DNA of 11,285 nt from Candidatus Acetothermia bacterium. Lineage in GTDB: Bacteria > Bipolaricaulota > Bipolaricaulia > UBA7950 > UBA9294. The position numbers and the translations under genes were made by a program. Shown piece after piece: positions 1 to 6,792 of this stretch (position 1 is its first letter; every line of letters begins with the position of its first letter). Under the pieces are notes generated by a model. That model searched no databases. It was given only the letters and a program-made list of their open reading frames with translations, and had not been told where the DNA came from. The DNA lies in contig QMQL01000013.1 of NCBI GenBank assembly GCA_003650505.1, forward strand, positions 1-11,285, written 5' to 3'.

Positions 1-725
1 ATATCCATTTCCGGAAGGCACTTTCATATCTGTTCGACTACGACCAGGCCGTTCAATACATCTCCCCTGGGATGCTTCAAGCCCATGGGCCGGTCTCTTC
101 TCTTACTCCTGGATACAAGGAAGGGCTGTTCCAGTATCACTACGATTTGGATAAAGCCCGGGAGGAGCTCGAGAAGTCGAGGTACTACGACCAGCTTGAC
201 GACTACCCGGTTGTAATAGGGGTCAACACCGATGTCCCGGAAACAGAGAAAGTCGGTTTGCTCCTCCAAGCAGAGGCCGCCAAGCTGGGGATCGACGTCG
301 TAGTGCAAAAACTGACTTGGGGCAAGATCTGTGAGCTTGTTGCCACTCCAGAGACGACCCCAAATGGAGTAACGATCAATGTTGCTCCTCACTATGCTGA
401 GGCAGGGTCGATGCTGCAGGCCAAGTACCATTCAAGCAATACAGGAACTTGGGAGCAGGCGGAGTGGCTGCTCGACCCAGAGATCGACGCCCTCATCGAT
501 GATGCACTGACGACGGTTGACCAAGAGGAGCGATTCGCAAAATACGGGGTGATACAGGAGAAGATCGTCGATCTTGCACCTGACATCTTCATGGTCGAAC
601 TACTAGAGAGACATGCCTACCAGTCGACGTATCTTGACTGGCCGCAGCTGGATGCTCCGAATCCGGTGATGGGCTATAACTTCGACTACCGGTTCTACAA
701 TCTATATTCGGAGAAGATGCCGTAG
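1..725 (+). CDS. ABC transporter family-5 solute-binding protein (peptide/nickel type), C-terminal part
   Basis: This is the last 240 residues of an extracytoplasmic substrate-binding protein for a Dpp/Opp-type importer. The 5' end lies outside the window, and the reading frame is open from base 3. The first residues (FRKALSYLFDYD) match the 'alkAlsyaiDyd' block seen in the middle of SBP_bac_5 proteins, and further on LLLQAEAAKLGIDVVV matches their 'aqliqaqLakiGIkV' block. An ATG at 72 is internal and is not the start. The C-terminus carries aromatic residues (YNFDYRFYNLY), as expected for the closing lobe. The signal peptide cannot be seen. The gene is followed by a terminator and then by the permease genes, so it supplies ligand to that importer. 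The family does not reveal the ligand: peptides, nickel chelates or imino acids are all possible. The neighbouring catabolic operon suggests proline- or hydroxyproline-containing compounds, which is inference. Confidence 0.93.
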   Translation, partial: IHFRKALSYLFDYDQAVQYISPGMLQAHGPVSSLTPGYKEGLFQYHYDLDKAREELEKSRYYDQLDDYPVVIGVNTDVPETEKVGLLLQAEAAKLGIDVVVQKLTWGKICELVATPETTPNGVTINVAPHYAEAGSMLQAKYHSSNTGTWEQAEWLLDPEIDALIDDALTTVDQEERFAKYGVIQEKIVDLAPDIFMVELLERHAYQSTYLDWPQLDAPNPVMGYNFDYRFYNLYSEKMP

Positions 726-749
726 CTGGCAAGGGAGCCTATTCGTATA

Positions 750-781
750 GGGGGCTAGTCTATGCACCAGCCCCCTTTTTT
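750..781 (+). terminator. Intrinsic terminator/attenuator between binding-protein gene and permease genes
   Basis: A perfect 7-bp stem, GGGGGCT (750-756) with AGCCCCC (769-775), may extend by two further pairs after one mismatch. It is followed directly by six T residues (776-781). It sits 24 bases after the stop codon of the binding-protein gene and ahead of the permease start. In many importer operons such a hairpin lets the binding protein be made in excess over the membrane components. Partial read-through is inferred, because no separate promoter for the permease genes is evident in the short gap. Confidence 0.85.
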
Positions 782-805
782 AGGTAAGGTGGCGAAGTGG
801 AGTTT

Positions 806-1810
806 ATGAGCTTTCTTGTACGCAGGGTGGCTTATTCGATCTTCGTGCTGATCGGGTTGTCGATGTTGATATTCACCATCGTGCGGGTTATGCCCGGAGA
901 CCCGGCTCGCCTGGCGCTCGGTGCGAGAGCAACGAAGGAGGCAGTACAAGAATTGCGCGACCGAATGCACCTTGATGAATCACTCCCGGTTCAGTACTAC
1001 CACTGGGTCAAAGACGTGCTCCAGGGGAAGCTTGGTATATCTCTCTGGACACGCCGCGAGGTCTCGATCGACATCAGTAGATTCTTGCCTGCCACGTTAG
1101 AGCTAGTTCTCTTTGCTGCGCTTATAGAAGCGGATGTTAGGATACTGCTGGGAGTTATTGGGACTCGATATAGAAACACGTGGGTTGATAATACACTTAG
1201 GGTAGGGACGTACTTCGCTGTAGCGACGCCTGCATTTGTGGTTGCAATCTTCCTCTCGCTTATCTTCGGGTACATGCTAAAGGTCCTCCCAATTGTGGGC
1301 AGGCTTGATCCCAGTGTTGTGGCTCCTCCAGTACGAACGGGTTTAATTACAGTAGATGCATTGATTAGCGGGAACTTCACTGCCTTCATTGACGCACTTA
1401 AACACATCATAATGCCCGCCATAGCGCTTTCCCTCGGAGGAATGGCGCAGGATGCGAGGATCACGCGTTCTAGCATGTCGGACAACTTACTGAAGGAGTA
1501 CATTGCGGTTGAGCGCGCCCAAGGGATCCCGCCACGGGTGATCAATCTGAAATACCTCTTGAAACCGTCTTTGATCGCTCCGGTCTCGGTTCTTGGGTTA
1601 GATATTGCTTCTATGTTAGGTAACGCATTTATGGTCGAGTTGGTTTTCGGATGGCCAGGGCTGTCTCAGTATGGAGTTGAGGCTGCATTGCGAAAGGATC
1701 TCAATGCGGTGACGGGAGTTGTGCTAGTAATAGGCCTTGTTTACCTCACGATAAATATCCTAGTTGACATTACTGTGGCCTACCTTGATCCACGGGTCCG
1801 GCTTAGATAG
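806..1810 (+). CDS. dppB: ABC transporter permease, DppB/OppB family
   Basis: This is the first transmembrane subunit of a peptide/nickel-type importer, about 334 residues, the usual DppB length. The N-terminus (FLVRRVAYSIFVLIGLS) is the classic short basic segment leading into membrane helix 1, followed by the conserved MPGDPA block. The cytoplasmic coupling (EAA-like) loop is visible as VERAQGI followed by KYLLKPSLIAP, and the protein ends with the family-typical YLDPRVRLR. The ATG at 806 is preferred because it aligns with DppB N-termini and has GTGGAG just upstream; an in-frame GTG at 797 with AAGGTGG upstream is the alternative. The central membrane segment is odd: three charged residues (E108, D110, R112) occupy positions that are normally hydrophobic. 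It pairs with the downstream DppC-like subunit in the inner membrane. The gene symbol marks the family, not a proven substrate. Confidence 0.94.
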   Translation: MSFLVRRVAYSIFVLIGLSMLIFTIVRVMPGDPARLALGARATKEAVQELRDRMHLDESLPVQYYHWVKDVLQGKLGISLWTRREVSIDISRFLPATLELVLFAALIEADVRILLGVIGTRYRNTWVDNTLRVGTYFAVATPAFVVAIFLSLIFGYMLKVLPIVGRLDPSVVAPPVRTGLITVDALISGNFTAFIDALKHIIMPAIALSLGGMAQDARITRSSMSDNLLKEYIAVERAQGIPPRVINLKYLLKPSLIAPVSVLGLDIASMLGNAFMVELVFGWPGLSQYGVEAALRKDLNAVTGVVLVIGLVYLTINILVDITVAYLDPRVRLR

Positions 1811-1822
1811 GAGTAATGGAAG

Positions 1823-2707
1823 ATGACATATATTACCCATTCAAGACTAAGCAAGTCAGTTGATACGTTTCGTGAGGTCTGGTACAAATTTAGCAAGAAT
1901 CGTCTCTCAATTGTGGGGTTGCTGATTGTCTTAATCATCACTATCCTTGCTGCATTCGCTCCTTACATCGCGCCATACCCCGCTCACGCAGGCCGATTTG
2001 TGAACTTCCCCGAAGCGAGCCAGCCGCCGGGTTCGAGACACCTATTCGGGACCGATGTGAACGGAAGAGACATCCTATCTAGGATCATCTACGGGTACCG
2101 TTTCTCTCTGATGATGGGGGTATTCGTACTTGCGTTGGTCGTTCCAATCGGCGTTACTCTCGGCTTAATAGCAGGGTACTTCAAGGGTACATTGATTGAT
2201 ACGGTACTGATGAGGATAACCGATATTTTCCTTTCTATTCCCCCACTTGTATTGGCATTAGCCATCGCTTCGGTCCTTACCCCGAATCTGACAAATGCCA
2301 TGCTCGCCATCTCGCTATCGTGGTGGCCATGGTATACCCGCCTCGTTTATGGGCTGGTCTCATCGCTTCGCAACGAGTTCTTCGTCCAAGCAGCCAAAGC
2401 GACCGGGGCGAGTACACCGCACATCCTATTCCGGGAGATCCTCCCAAACTGTGTATCTCCTGTTCTTACTAAGATGAGTTTGGATATGGGATGGGTTATT
2501 CTGATGGGTGCCTCGCTCAGTTTCGTTGGCCTCGGTGTTCAGCCCCCTAAACCGGGTTTGGGTAGTATGATTGCCGATGGGACGCAGTATCTCCCGGACA
2601 GCTGGTGGATGGTTGTGTTCCCTGGAATTGCGGTCATGATTGTCGTACTTGGTTTCAATCTCTTCGGGGATGGTATCAGGGATCTCTTGTCGGAGGAAGA
2701 GGCGTGA
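1823..2707 (+). CDS. dppC: ABC transporter permease, DppC/OppC family
   Basis: This is the second transmembrane subunit of the importer, 294 residues, normal for DppC. It has the OppC_N-type N-terminal region (WYKFSKNRLSIVGLLIV, membrane helix 1), then the conserved HLFGTDVNGRDILSRIIYG block that identifies the C-type permease. The BPD_transp_1 domain follows, with an EAA loop (QAAKATGAS, then HILFREILPN) that contacts the ATPases. The late blocks SLSFVGLGVQPP and NLFGDGIRD are also typical. The ATG at 1823 follows a TAGGAG ribosome binding site at 1808-1813, which overlaps the stop codon of the previous gene. The stop codon overlaps the GTG start of the next gene (GTGA), indicating translational coupling. 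Confidence 0.95.
   Translation: MTYITHSRLSKSVDTFREVWYKFSKNRLSIVGLLIVLIITILAAFAPYIAPYPAHAGRFVNFPEASQPPGSRHLFGTDVNGRDILSRIIYGYRFSLMMGVFVLALVVPIGVTLGLIAGYFKGTLIDTVLMRITDIFLSIPPLVLALAIASVLTPNLTNAMLAISLSWWPWYTRLVYGLVSSLRNEFFVQAAKATGASTPHILFREILPNCVSPVLTKMSLDMGWVILMGASLSFVGLGVQPPKPGLGSMIADGTQYLPDSWWMVVFPGIAVMIVVLGFNLFGDGIRDLLSEEEA
2692..2696 (+). promoter_or_regulatory. Ribosome binding site deciding the GTG start of the DppD-like ATPase
   Basis: GGAGG lies inside the end of the dppC-like gene, seven bases before GTG 2704. It favours this GTG over an ATG about 100 bases upstream in the same frame, which would add an unrelated N-terminal tail encoded inside the dppC-like gene. Confidence 0.7.
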
Positions 2708-3714
2708 CCGCAGAAGAGCGAGCGTTGTTTAAGATTCGCAACCTGTGTGTTGCGTTTGACCTCTTTCGGGGGACACTTCCTGTGCTTGACCACGTCTCTC
2801 TGGCAGTGCGGCGTGGGGAGAAGATAGGTCTAGTTGGGGAGACCGGGTGTGGCAAGTCGGTTACGATGAAGGTGGTCGTTGGGATCCTCCCGATCCCTCC
2901 AGGGCGGATCGCGAGTGGTGAAATCTGGTTCGACGGAACGAATATTCTGTCATTGCATGGAGGCAGGCTTCAAGATGTGCGGGGGCGTATCGGACTGATT
3001 CCTCAGGATCCAAGTGCCTCTTTGAATCCGGTCTTTCAAGTTGGGACACAACTTAGGGACGCAATCAGATACTCGCACCGGCATAGGAACCTATCCGCCA
3101 AAGAGATCCGACGGCTAGCAATTGATGTCCTTGCCGAGGTTGGCCTCCCGGATCCTGTACGGAACCTATCCAATTATCCCTTCCAACTGAGTGGAGGAAT
3201 GAAACAGCGAGTGCTTATTGCGATGGCCTTGGCAGCTAATCCAGAACTGCTTATCGCCGATGAACCGACAACTGCGCTCGACGTGACGATTCAAGAGCAG
3301 GTTCTACGTCTGATGCGGGAGGCTATCGACCGCCGGAATCTTTCGATTCTAATAATCACCCATAATCTTGGCTTGATACGAGAATTTACCGACCGGGTGT
3401 ATATCATGTATGCCGGGCAGATTGGCGAGACGGGGAGTACAAGAGACTTATTCAACCGGCCGCTCCATCCATATACCAAAGGCCTCCTCGCTTCGGTGCC
3501 GAAGCTCACCGGTGAAGGGGTCCCTTTTGGGATCCCTGGAACGGTTCCGGATTATCTCAATGCCCCAAGTGGGTGCCGCTTCTCCCCGCGATGCGATAGG
3601 ACAACGGAAGTTTGTGCCTCCTGTCGACCAGAGATGATCTTGATCGAAGGGGAACATCGAGTAGCTTGCCACCTTTACAAGGAGGAGCAGGAAGATGATC
3701 CTCAGGCTGGATGA
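2704..3714 (+). CDS. dppD: ABC transporter ATP-binding protein, DppD/OppD family
   Basis: This is a cytoplasmic ATPase of the importer, about 336 residues from the GTG at 2704. The nucleotide-binding motifs are complete: Walker A GETGCGKS (45-52), signature LSGGM (162-166), Walker B ending in D186-E187, and the switch histidine H220 in ITHNLG. LSGGM in place of LSGGQ is typical of the D-type ATPase. The C-terminal oligopeptide/dipeptide domain (oligo_HPY) has a cysteine cluster with spacing C-x5-C-x6-C-x2-C and a final Cys before HL. In some characterised Dpp ATPases this region binds a [4Fe-4S] cluster, so a cluster is possible here. The Walker A loop carries Cys where Ser is common, an oddity without clear meaning. 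The start overlaps the dppC-like stop, and the end overlaps the next gene by 20 bases. Confidence 0.94.
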   Translation: MTAEERALFKIRNLCVAFDLFRGTLPVLDHVSLAVRRGEKIGLVGETGCGKSVTMKVVVGILPIPPGRIASGEIWFDGTNILSLHGGRLQDVRGRIGLIPQDPSASLNPVFQVGTQLRDAIRYSHRHRNLSAKEIRRLAIDVLAEVGLPDPVRNLSNYPFQLSGGMKQRVLIAMALAANPELLIADEPTTALDVTIQEQVLRLMREAIDRRNLSILIITHNLGLIREFTDRVYIMYAGQIGETGSTRDLFNRPLHPYTKGLLASVPKLTGEGVPFGIPGTVPDYLNAPSGCRFSPRCDRTTEVCASCRPEMILIEGEHRVACHLYKEEQEDDPQAG

Positions 3715-4699
3715 TATAAAGAAGTACTTCCCTGTACGCCATGGTTTTCTCCAGCGGAAGATGGAATACGTCAAGGCAGTCGACGGCGTTAGCCTGGCCA
3801 TCAAGCGGGGAGAAATCTTTGGCCTAGTGGGTGAGTCCGGATCGGGGAAATCAACCTTGGGATATACAGTAGTCGGAATTCACCGATCAACTGCAGGGAA
3901 GATCATCTTCAAGGGAGAAGACCTTGCAACCCGGCAACATATGGATGTACGCGCCATTAGCAGAAAGCTTCAGATCGTGTTCCAGGATCCAGGCTCTTCG
4001 TTGAATCCAAAGCGAACGATCAGGCAAACGCTTGAGTTGCCCCTTAAAGTTCACCGGCTTGGGACGAGACGGGAACGATTAGGAAAGCTAAGGGAACTGT
4101 TGCAGAAGGTCGAACTGCCAGAGGAATATTTGCATAACTACCCACGTGCTCTCAGTGGTGGACAACGCCAGCGGATTGCCATTGCTCGAGCGCTTGCGGT
4201 TGAGCCGGAATTTATTGTACTAGATGAGCCAACTTCCGCTCTCGATGTATCAGTTCAGGGGAAGGTCGTACGGCTTCTACTCTCTCTCGCGAAGGAACAC
4301 GATCTTACCTACTTATTCATCACGCATGATCTTAGCCTGATGCGTAACGTAGCTTCTCGAGTCGCCATCATGTATTTAGGAAAGCTATGTGAAGTCGCCC
4401 CAACATCCGAATTCTTCAAAAACCCACTCCATCCTTACACAAAGATGCTCCTATCATCCATTCCTGTGGTGTCAGAGGAGGAAGAGTCCCTCAAACCAGA
4501 ACGGAGTGTTCCTAAGGGCGAAATCCCTAGCCCGGTCAATCGGCCGTCAGGGTGTGGCTTCCGAACCCGTTGTCCGCTGGCTATGGATATCTGTGCGCAA
4601 GAGGAACCTCGCAGGACCCTCGTAAATGAGGAGCATGAGGTTCACTGCCATCTTTTCAATAATTCGAGGATAAAGGGAGATTATGATTGGAATGACTAA
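3695..4699 (+). CDS. dppF: ABC transporter ATP-binding protein, DppF/OppF family
   Basis: This is the second ATPase of the importer, 334 residues. It forms a heterodimer with the DppD-like protein. Motifs are Walker A GESGSGKS (46-53), signature LSGGQ (153-157), Walker B ending D177-E178, and H211 in FITHDLS. It starts with the F-type lead-in KKYFPV. The C-terminal oligo_HPY domain has Cys residues spaced C-x5-C-x6-C with a final Cys in the CHL triplet, again compatible with an Fe-S cluster. The ATG at 3695 follows GGAGGA (3681-3686), which lies inside the upstream gene, so the two ATPase genes overlap and are probably coupled. The last 17 bases overlap the start of the racemase-family gene. 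Confidence 0.95.
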   Translation: MILRLDDIKKYFPVRHGFLQRKMEYVKAVDGVSLAIKRGEIFGLVGESGSGKSTLGYTVVGIHRSTAGKIIFKGEDLATRQHMDVRAISRKLQIVFQDPGSSLNPKRTIRQTLELPLKVHRLGTRRERLGKLRELLQKVELPEEYLHNYPRALSGGQRQRIAIARALAVEPEFIVLDEPTSALDVSVQGKVVRLLLSLAKEHDLTYLFITHDLSLMRNVASRVAIMYLGKLCEVAPTSEFFKNPLHPYTKMLLSSIPVVSEEEESLKPERSVPKGEIPSPVNRPSGCGFRTRCPLAMDICAQEEPRRTLVNEEHEVHCHLFNNSRIKGDYDWND

Positions 4700-5468
4700 A
4701 CGACGAATCTTGTGGATCAATCCGGTTGGAACGGATCGATTTGATATTCCTATCGGCGACTACCTAAATAGAGTCAAGGGTTCGGGCACTATGGTGGACG
4801 TCGTCTCACTCGATCGTGGACCAACACATCTGAATTTCATATCCTATGAAGCTCTTGTCGTGCCCGAGATATTAAAGAAAGCCTGCTTTGCAGAACGGGA
4901 CGGATACGATGCCGTCATTGTTGGTTGTTTTAATGACACGGGTGTATCGGAAGCTCGCGAGCTTACGAACAAGCTCTATGTGATTGGTCCCGGCGAAGCA
5001 TCCCACAAGTTGGCTAGTGTGTTTGGGCAACGGTGGTGTGTGCTGGTAAGCCAAGAGAAATGCATCCCGAGGATGAGAAACAATGCCATCCGTTACGGTT
5101 TCGGTCCGGAGCGTGTCATCTTCCGTTCCCTTGACATCGGCGTTCACGAGTTTCAATCGGACCTTGGCCGTACTAAGGAGGCGCTTTCCTTAGCGGCCCA
5201 CGAGGCAGTGAGGCGTGACCGGGTAGAGACGATTATTCTCGGCTGTACTGCACAATACGGCTTCTACAAGGAGCTTCAGAAAGAACTTGGCATACCGGTC
5301 CTTGACGTGGCGATCGCTGCTCTGAAATATAGCGAGTTCCTTATCGAGATCGGTCAGGTGACTTCCTGGTATCATAGCAAGGCGCTGAGTTATGCCACTC
5401 CCCCACTAGACGAGCTTTCTAACTTAGATGTAACTACCGCTGACAACGGAAATGAACACAAGGATTAG
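4683..5468 (+). CDS. Asp/Glu/hydantoin racemase-family protein
   Basis: This 261-residue cytoplasmic protein belongs to the cofactor-independent Asp/Glu/hydantoin racemase superfamily. Both catalytic cysteines are present: C82 in VGCFNDTG and C188 in LGCTAQYG. The layout of about 100 residues per lobe fits the two-domain pseudosymmetric fold. It looks closest to the hydantoin-racemase (HyuE) branch, judging by the N-terminal ILWINPVGT block and the FNDTG and LGCT blocks. Members racemise amino acids, hydantoins or related carbon acids by two-base chemistry; the substrate cannot be read here. The gene overlaps the dppF-like gene by 17 bases, so it is co-expressed with the importer and probably acts on an imported compound. 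An ATG at 4683 sits only 3 bases after GGGAG, while an in-frame ATG at 4692 has 12, so the start is uncertain by three codons. Confidence 0.88.
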   Translation: MIGMTKRRILWINPVGTDRFDIPIGDYLNRVKGSGTMVDVVSLDRGPTHLNFISYEALVVPEILKKACFAERDGYDAVIVGCFNDTGVSEARELTNKLYVIGPGEASHKLASVFGQRWCVLVSQEKCIPRMRNNAIRYGFGPERVIFRSLDIGVHEFQSDLGRTKEALSLAAHEAVRRDRVETIILGCTAQYGFYKELQKELGIPVLDVAIAALKYSEFLIEIGQVTSWYHSKALSYATPPLDELSNLDVTTADNGNEHKD

Positions 5469-5753
5469 GTGTTGAGGGGCTTATTTTCTCTCGCTGGTAG
5501 TCATAGAGCGTGCGTTCAATTTGCAGGTGGGGCTCTGTCGTTTGCGAGGTGAGCTGCGGTAGAGCAAAGGTGGGTGATACAGTGGGGAGGCTAAACGGTT
5601 GATGTGCCGAGTTTTTGCCTCTGGCTTGGTAAGATCGGTTCGTAGGAAGGTAGTTGGATTCAGAACTCCGTATGAAAAATCCTTCTCTGTGAATACATCA
5701 TTAATAAATCCAGTTAGGCATCTAACCCATGAAAGCAAGAAAGGAGTTGCCCA
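5469..5753 (+). other. Non-coding leader between transporter and catabolic operons, with possible RNA hairpins
   Basis: No convincing gene is seen in this 285-base gap on either strand. A 9-bp hairpin with two G-U pairs can form between 5532-5540 and 5557-5565, with a 16-base loop and no T-tract, so it is not a standard terminator. A second, bulged hairpin pairs 5606-5611 with 5619-5625. A small perfect hairpin, GTTAG-GCAT-CTAAC, lies at 5713-5726, just before the ribosome binding site. GAGGC (5587-5591) can pair instead with GCCTC (5617-5621), so mutually exclusive structures are possible. The 3' part (5692-5711) is AT-rich. I searched for TTGACA/TATAAT-like pairs with 16-18 base spacing and found none that convince. 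The region may hold the promoter and control elements of the downstream operon, but I recognise no known riboswitch. Confidence 0.5.
5741..5746 (+). promoter_or_regulatory. Strong ribosome binding site of the proline racemase/epimerase gene
   Basis: AAGGAG lies seven bases before ATG 5754, an optimal spacing. Because it is not embedded in an upstream gene, it marks an independent translation start after the non-coding leader and supports the start of a new operon here. Confidence 0.8.
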
Positions 5754-6767
5754 ATGAGATTTGACCGGGTGATTTTTACTATCGACACCCATACGGAGGG
5801 AGAGCCTACCCGTACAGTCATTGGGGGAATCCCCAATATTCCCGGCGATACGATTGCTGCCAAGATGCAATATCTGAAGGAGAATGCGGATTCCCTGAGG
5901 ACGATGCTCATGTATGAACCGAGAGGGAACGAGGTGATGTCCGGGGCGATCCTCACCCCGCCGTGCGATCCACAGGCCGACATGGGGGTGATCTACATCG
6001 AGGTGGGGGGATACCTCCCCATGTGCGGACACGATACCATCGGCTGCTGTACAGCGATGGTGGAAGCGGGTATCGTGCCGGTGCACGAACCAGTGACCAA
6101 GATCACCCTGGACACGCCGGCCGGCTTGGTAGAGACCGCAGTGGCGGTAGAGGATCTGGTCGCTAAGAGCGTGACGTTTCGCAACATCCCGGCTTTTCTC
6201 TACAAAGCGGATGTCACTGTGGATGTCCCCTCCTACGGGCGCGTGACCATGGACATCGCCTACGGGGGAAACTTCTACGCCCTGGTGGAAGCGGAGAAAA
6301 TGGGGCTTGTCATCTCGCCGGAGCGGGCAGGAGAGCTGATCCGAGCAGGGATCGCTGTTCGCGATGCGGTGAACGCACAACTGGATGTCCGTCATCCCGA
6401 GAAGCCGTTCATCGCCGGTCTTACCCATGTCGAGTTCTTCGGGCCGCCGACGCACCCGCAGGCGCAGGCGAAGAACGCGGTCATCATTCCCCCGGGATCG
6501 ATCGATCGATCGCCCTGCGGCACAGGAACCTCGGCCAAGGTGGCGACCCTGTACACCAAGGGGGAGCTAAACCTAGGGGAGGATTATGTGCACGAAAGCA
6601 TCATCGGAACGACGTTCGTGGCACGTGCAGTGGAGACGACCACCGTCGGGAACTTGCCCGCGGTGATCCCGGAGATCACTGGCCGAGCCTACGTCACCGG
6701 CCTGCATCAGTTCGTGGTTGATCCGGATGATCCGCTCAAGCAGGGATTCCTCCTCGGCAAGGGTTGA
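5754..6767 (+). CDS. Proline racemase / 4-hydroxyproline 2-epimerase family protein
   Basis: This 337-residue cofactor-independent enzyme inverts the alpha carbon of L-proline or trans-4-hydroxy-L-proline. The two catalytic cysteines are both present: C91 in MCGHDTIG and C255 in SPCGTGTSA. It is therefore a racemase/epimerase, not a trans-3-hydroxyproline dehydratase, in which a catalytic Cys is replaced. The N-terminal DTHTEGEPTR block and EPRGNEVMSGA are family hallmarks, and the length matches (about 310-340). The family does not settle Pro versus Hyp. The downstream DapA-like gene argues for hydroxyproline, because D-proline oxidation would not need it. Overall it also resembles clostridial proline racemases; the residue after GH is D, where the clostridial enzyme I remember has G. 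GC content is about 50% for the first 60 codons and jumps after that. A (ATCG)4 repeat lies at 6497-6512, just before the C255 codon. Confidence 0.93.
   Translation: MRFDRVIFTIDTHTEGEPTRTVIGGIPNIPGDTIAAKMQYLKENADSLRTMLMYEPRGNEVMSGAILTPPCDPQADMGVIYIEVGGYLPMCGHDTIGCCTAMVEAGIVPVHEPVTKITLDTPAGLVETAVAVEDLVAKSVTFRNIPAFLYKADVTVDVPSYGRVTMDIAYGGNFYALVEAEKMGLVISPERAGELIRAGIAVRDAVNAQLDVRHPEKPFIAGLTHVEFFGPPTHPQAQAKNAVIIPPGSIDRSPCGTGTSAKVATLYTKGELNLGEDYVHESIIGTTFVARAVETTTVGNLPAVIPEITGRAYVTGLHQFVVDPDDPLKQGFLLGKG
6497..6512 (+). repeat. Tetranucleotide repeat (ATCG)4 inside the epimerase gene
   Basis: Four perfect ATCG units encode part of the SIDRS stretch directly before the catalytic C255 motif. The tract is also palindromic, with repeated GATC. 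Four units is short, so slippage may be rare. A loss or gain of one unit would shift the frame just before the active-site cysteine codon at 6516. Confidence 0.9.
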
Positions 6768-6792
6768 GAAGAGGATGAGAGAGGAGGGAGGA

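Noticed and set aside
5549..5570. tRNA-like D-arm sequence (resembling GCGGTAGAGC) in the leader
   Set aside because: No matching acceptor stem, anticodon arm or T-arm (GGTTCGAATCC-like) at the required distances, so no tRNA can be drawn.
5469..5753. Sigma-70 promoter for the catabolic operon (candidates TTGATG 5599, TAAGAT 5630, TATGAA 5671)
   Set aside because: None of the -35-like and -10-like hexamers pair with 16-18 base spacing, so no promoter is annotated.
5481..6455. Long open reading frame on the minus strand covering the leader and the epimerase gene (324 codons)
   Set aside because: Its translation has no recognisable domain and is rich in His, Arg and Pro, as expected from the complement of a GC-rich gene. 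The + strand epimerase is unambiguous.
5754..6767. Stickland proline-racemase (PrdF) role feeding D-proline reductase
   Set aside because: The protein resembles clostridial proline racemases, but no selenocysteine-type reductase (PrdA/PrdB) genes are nearby. The neighbours are an oxidising dehydrogenase and a DapA-like enzyme, pointing to oxidative degradation.
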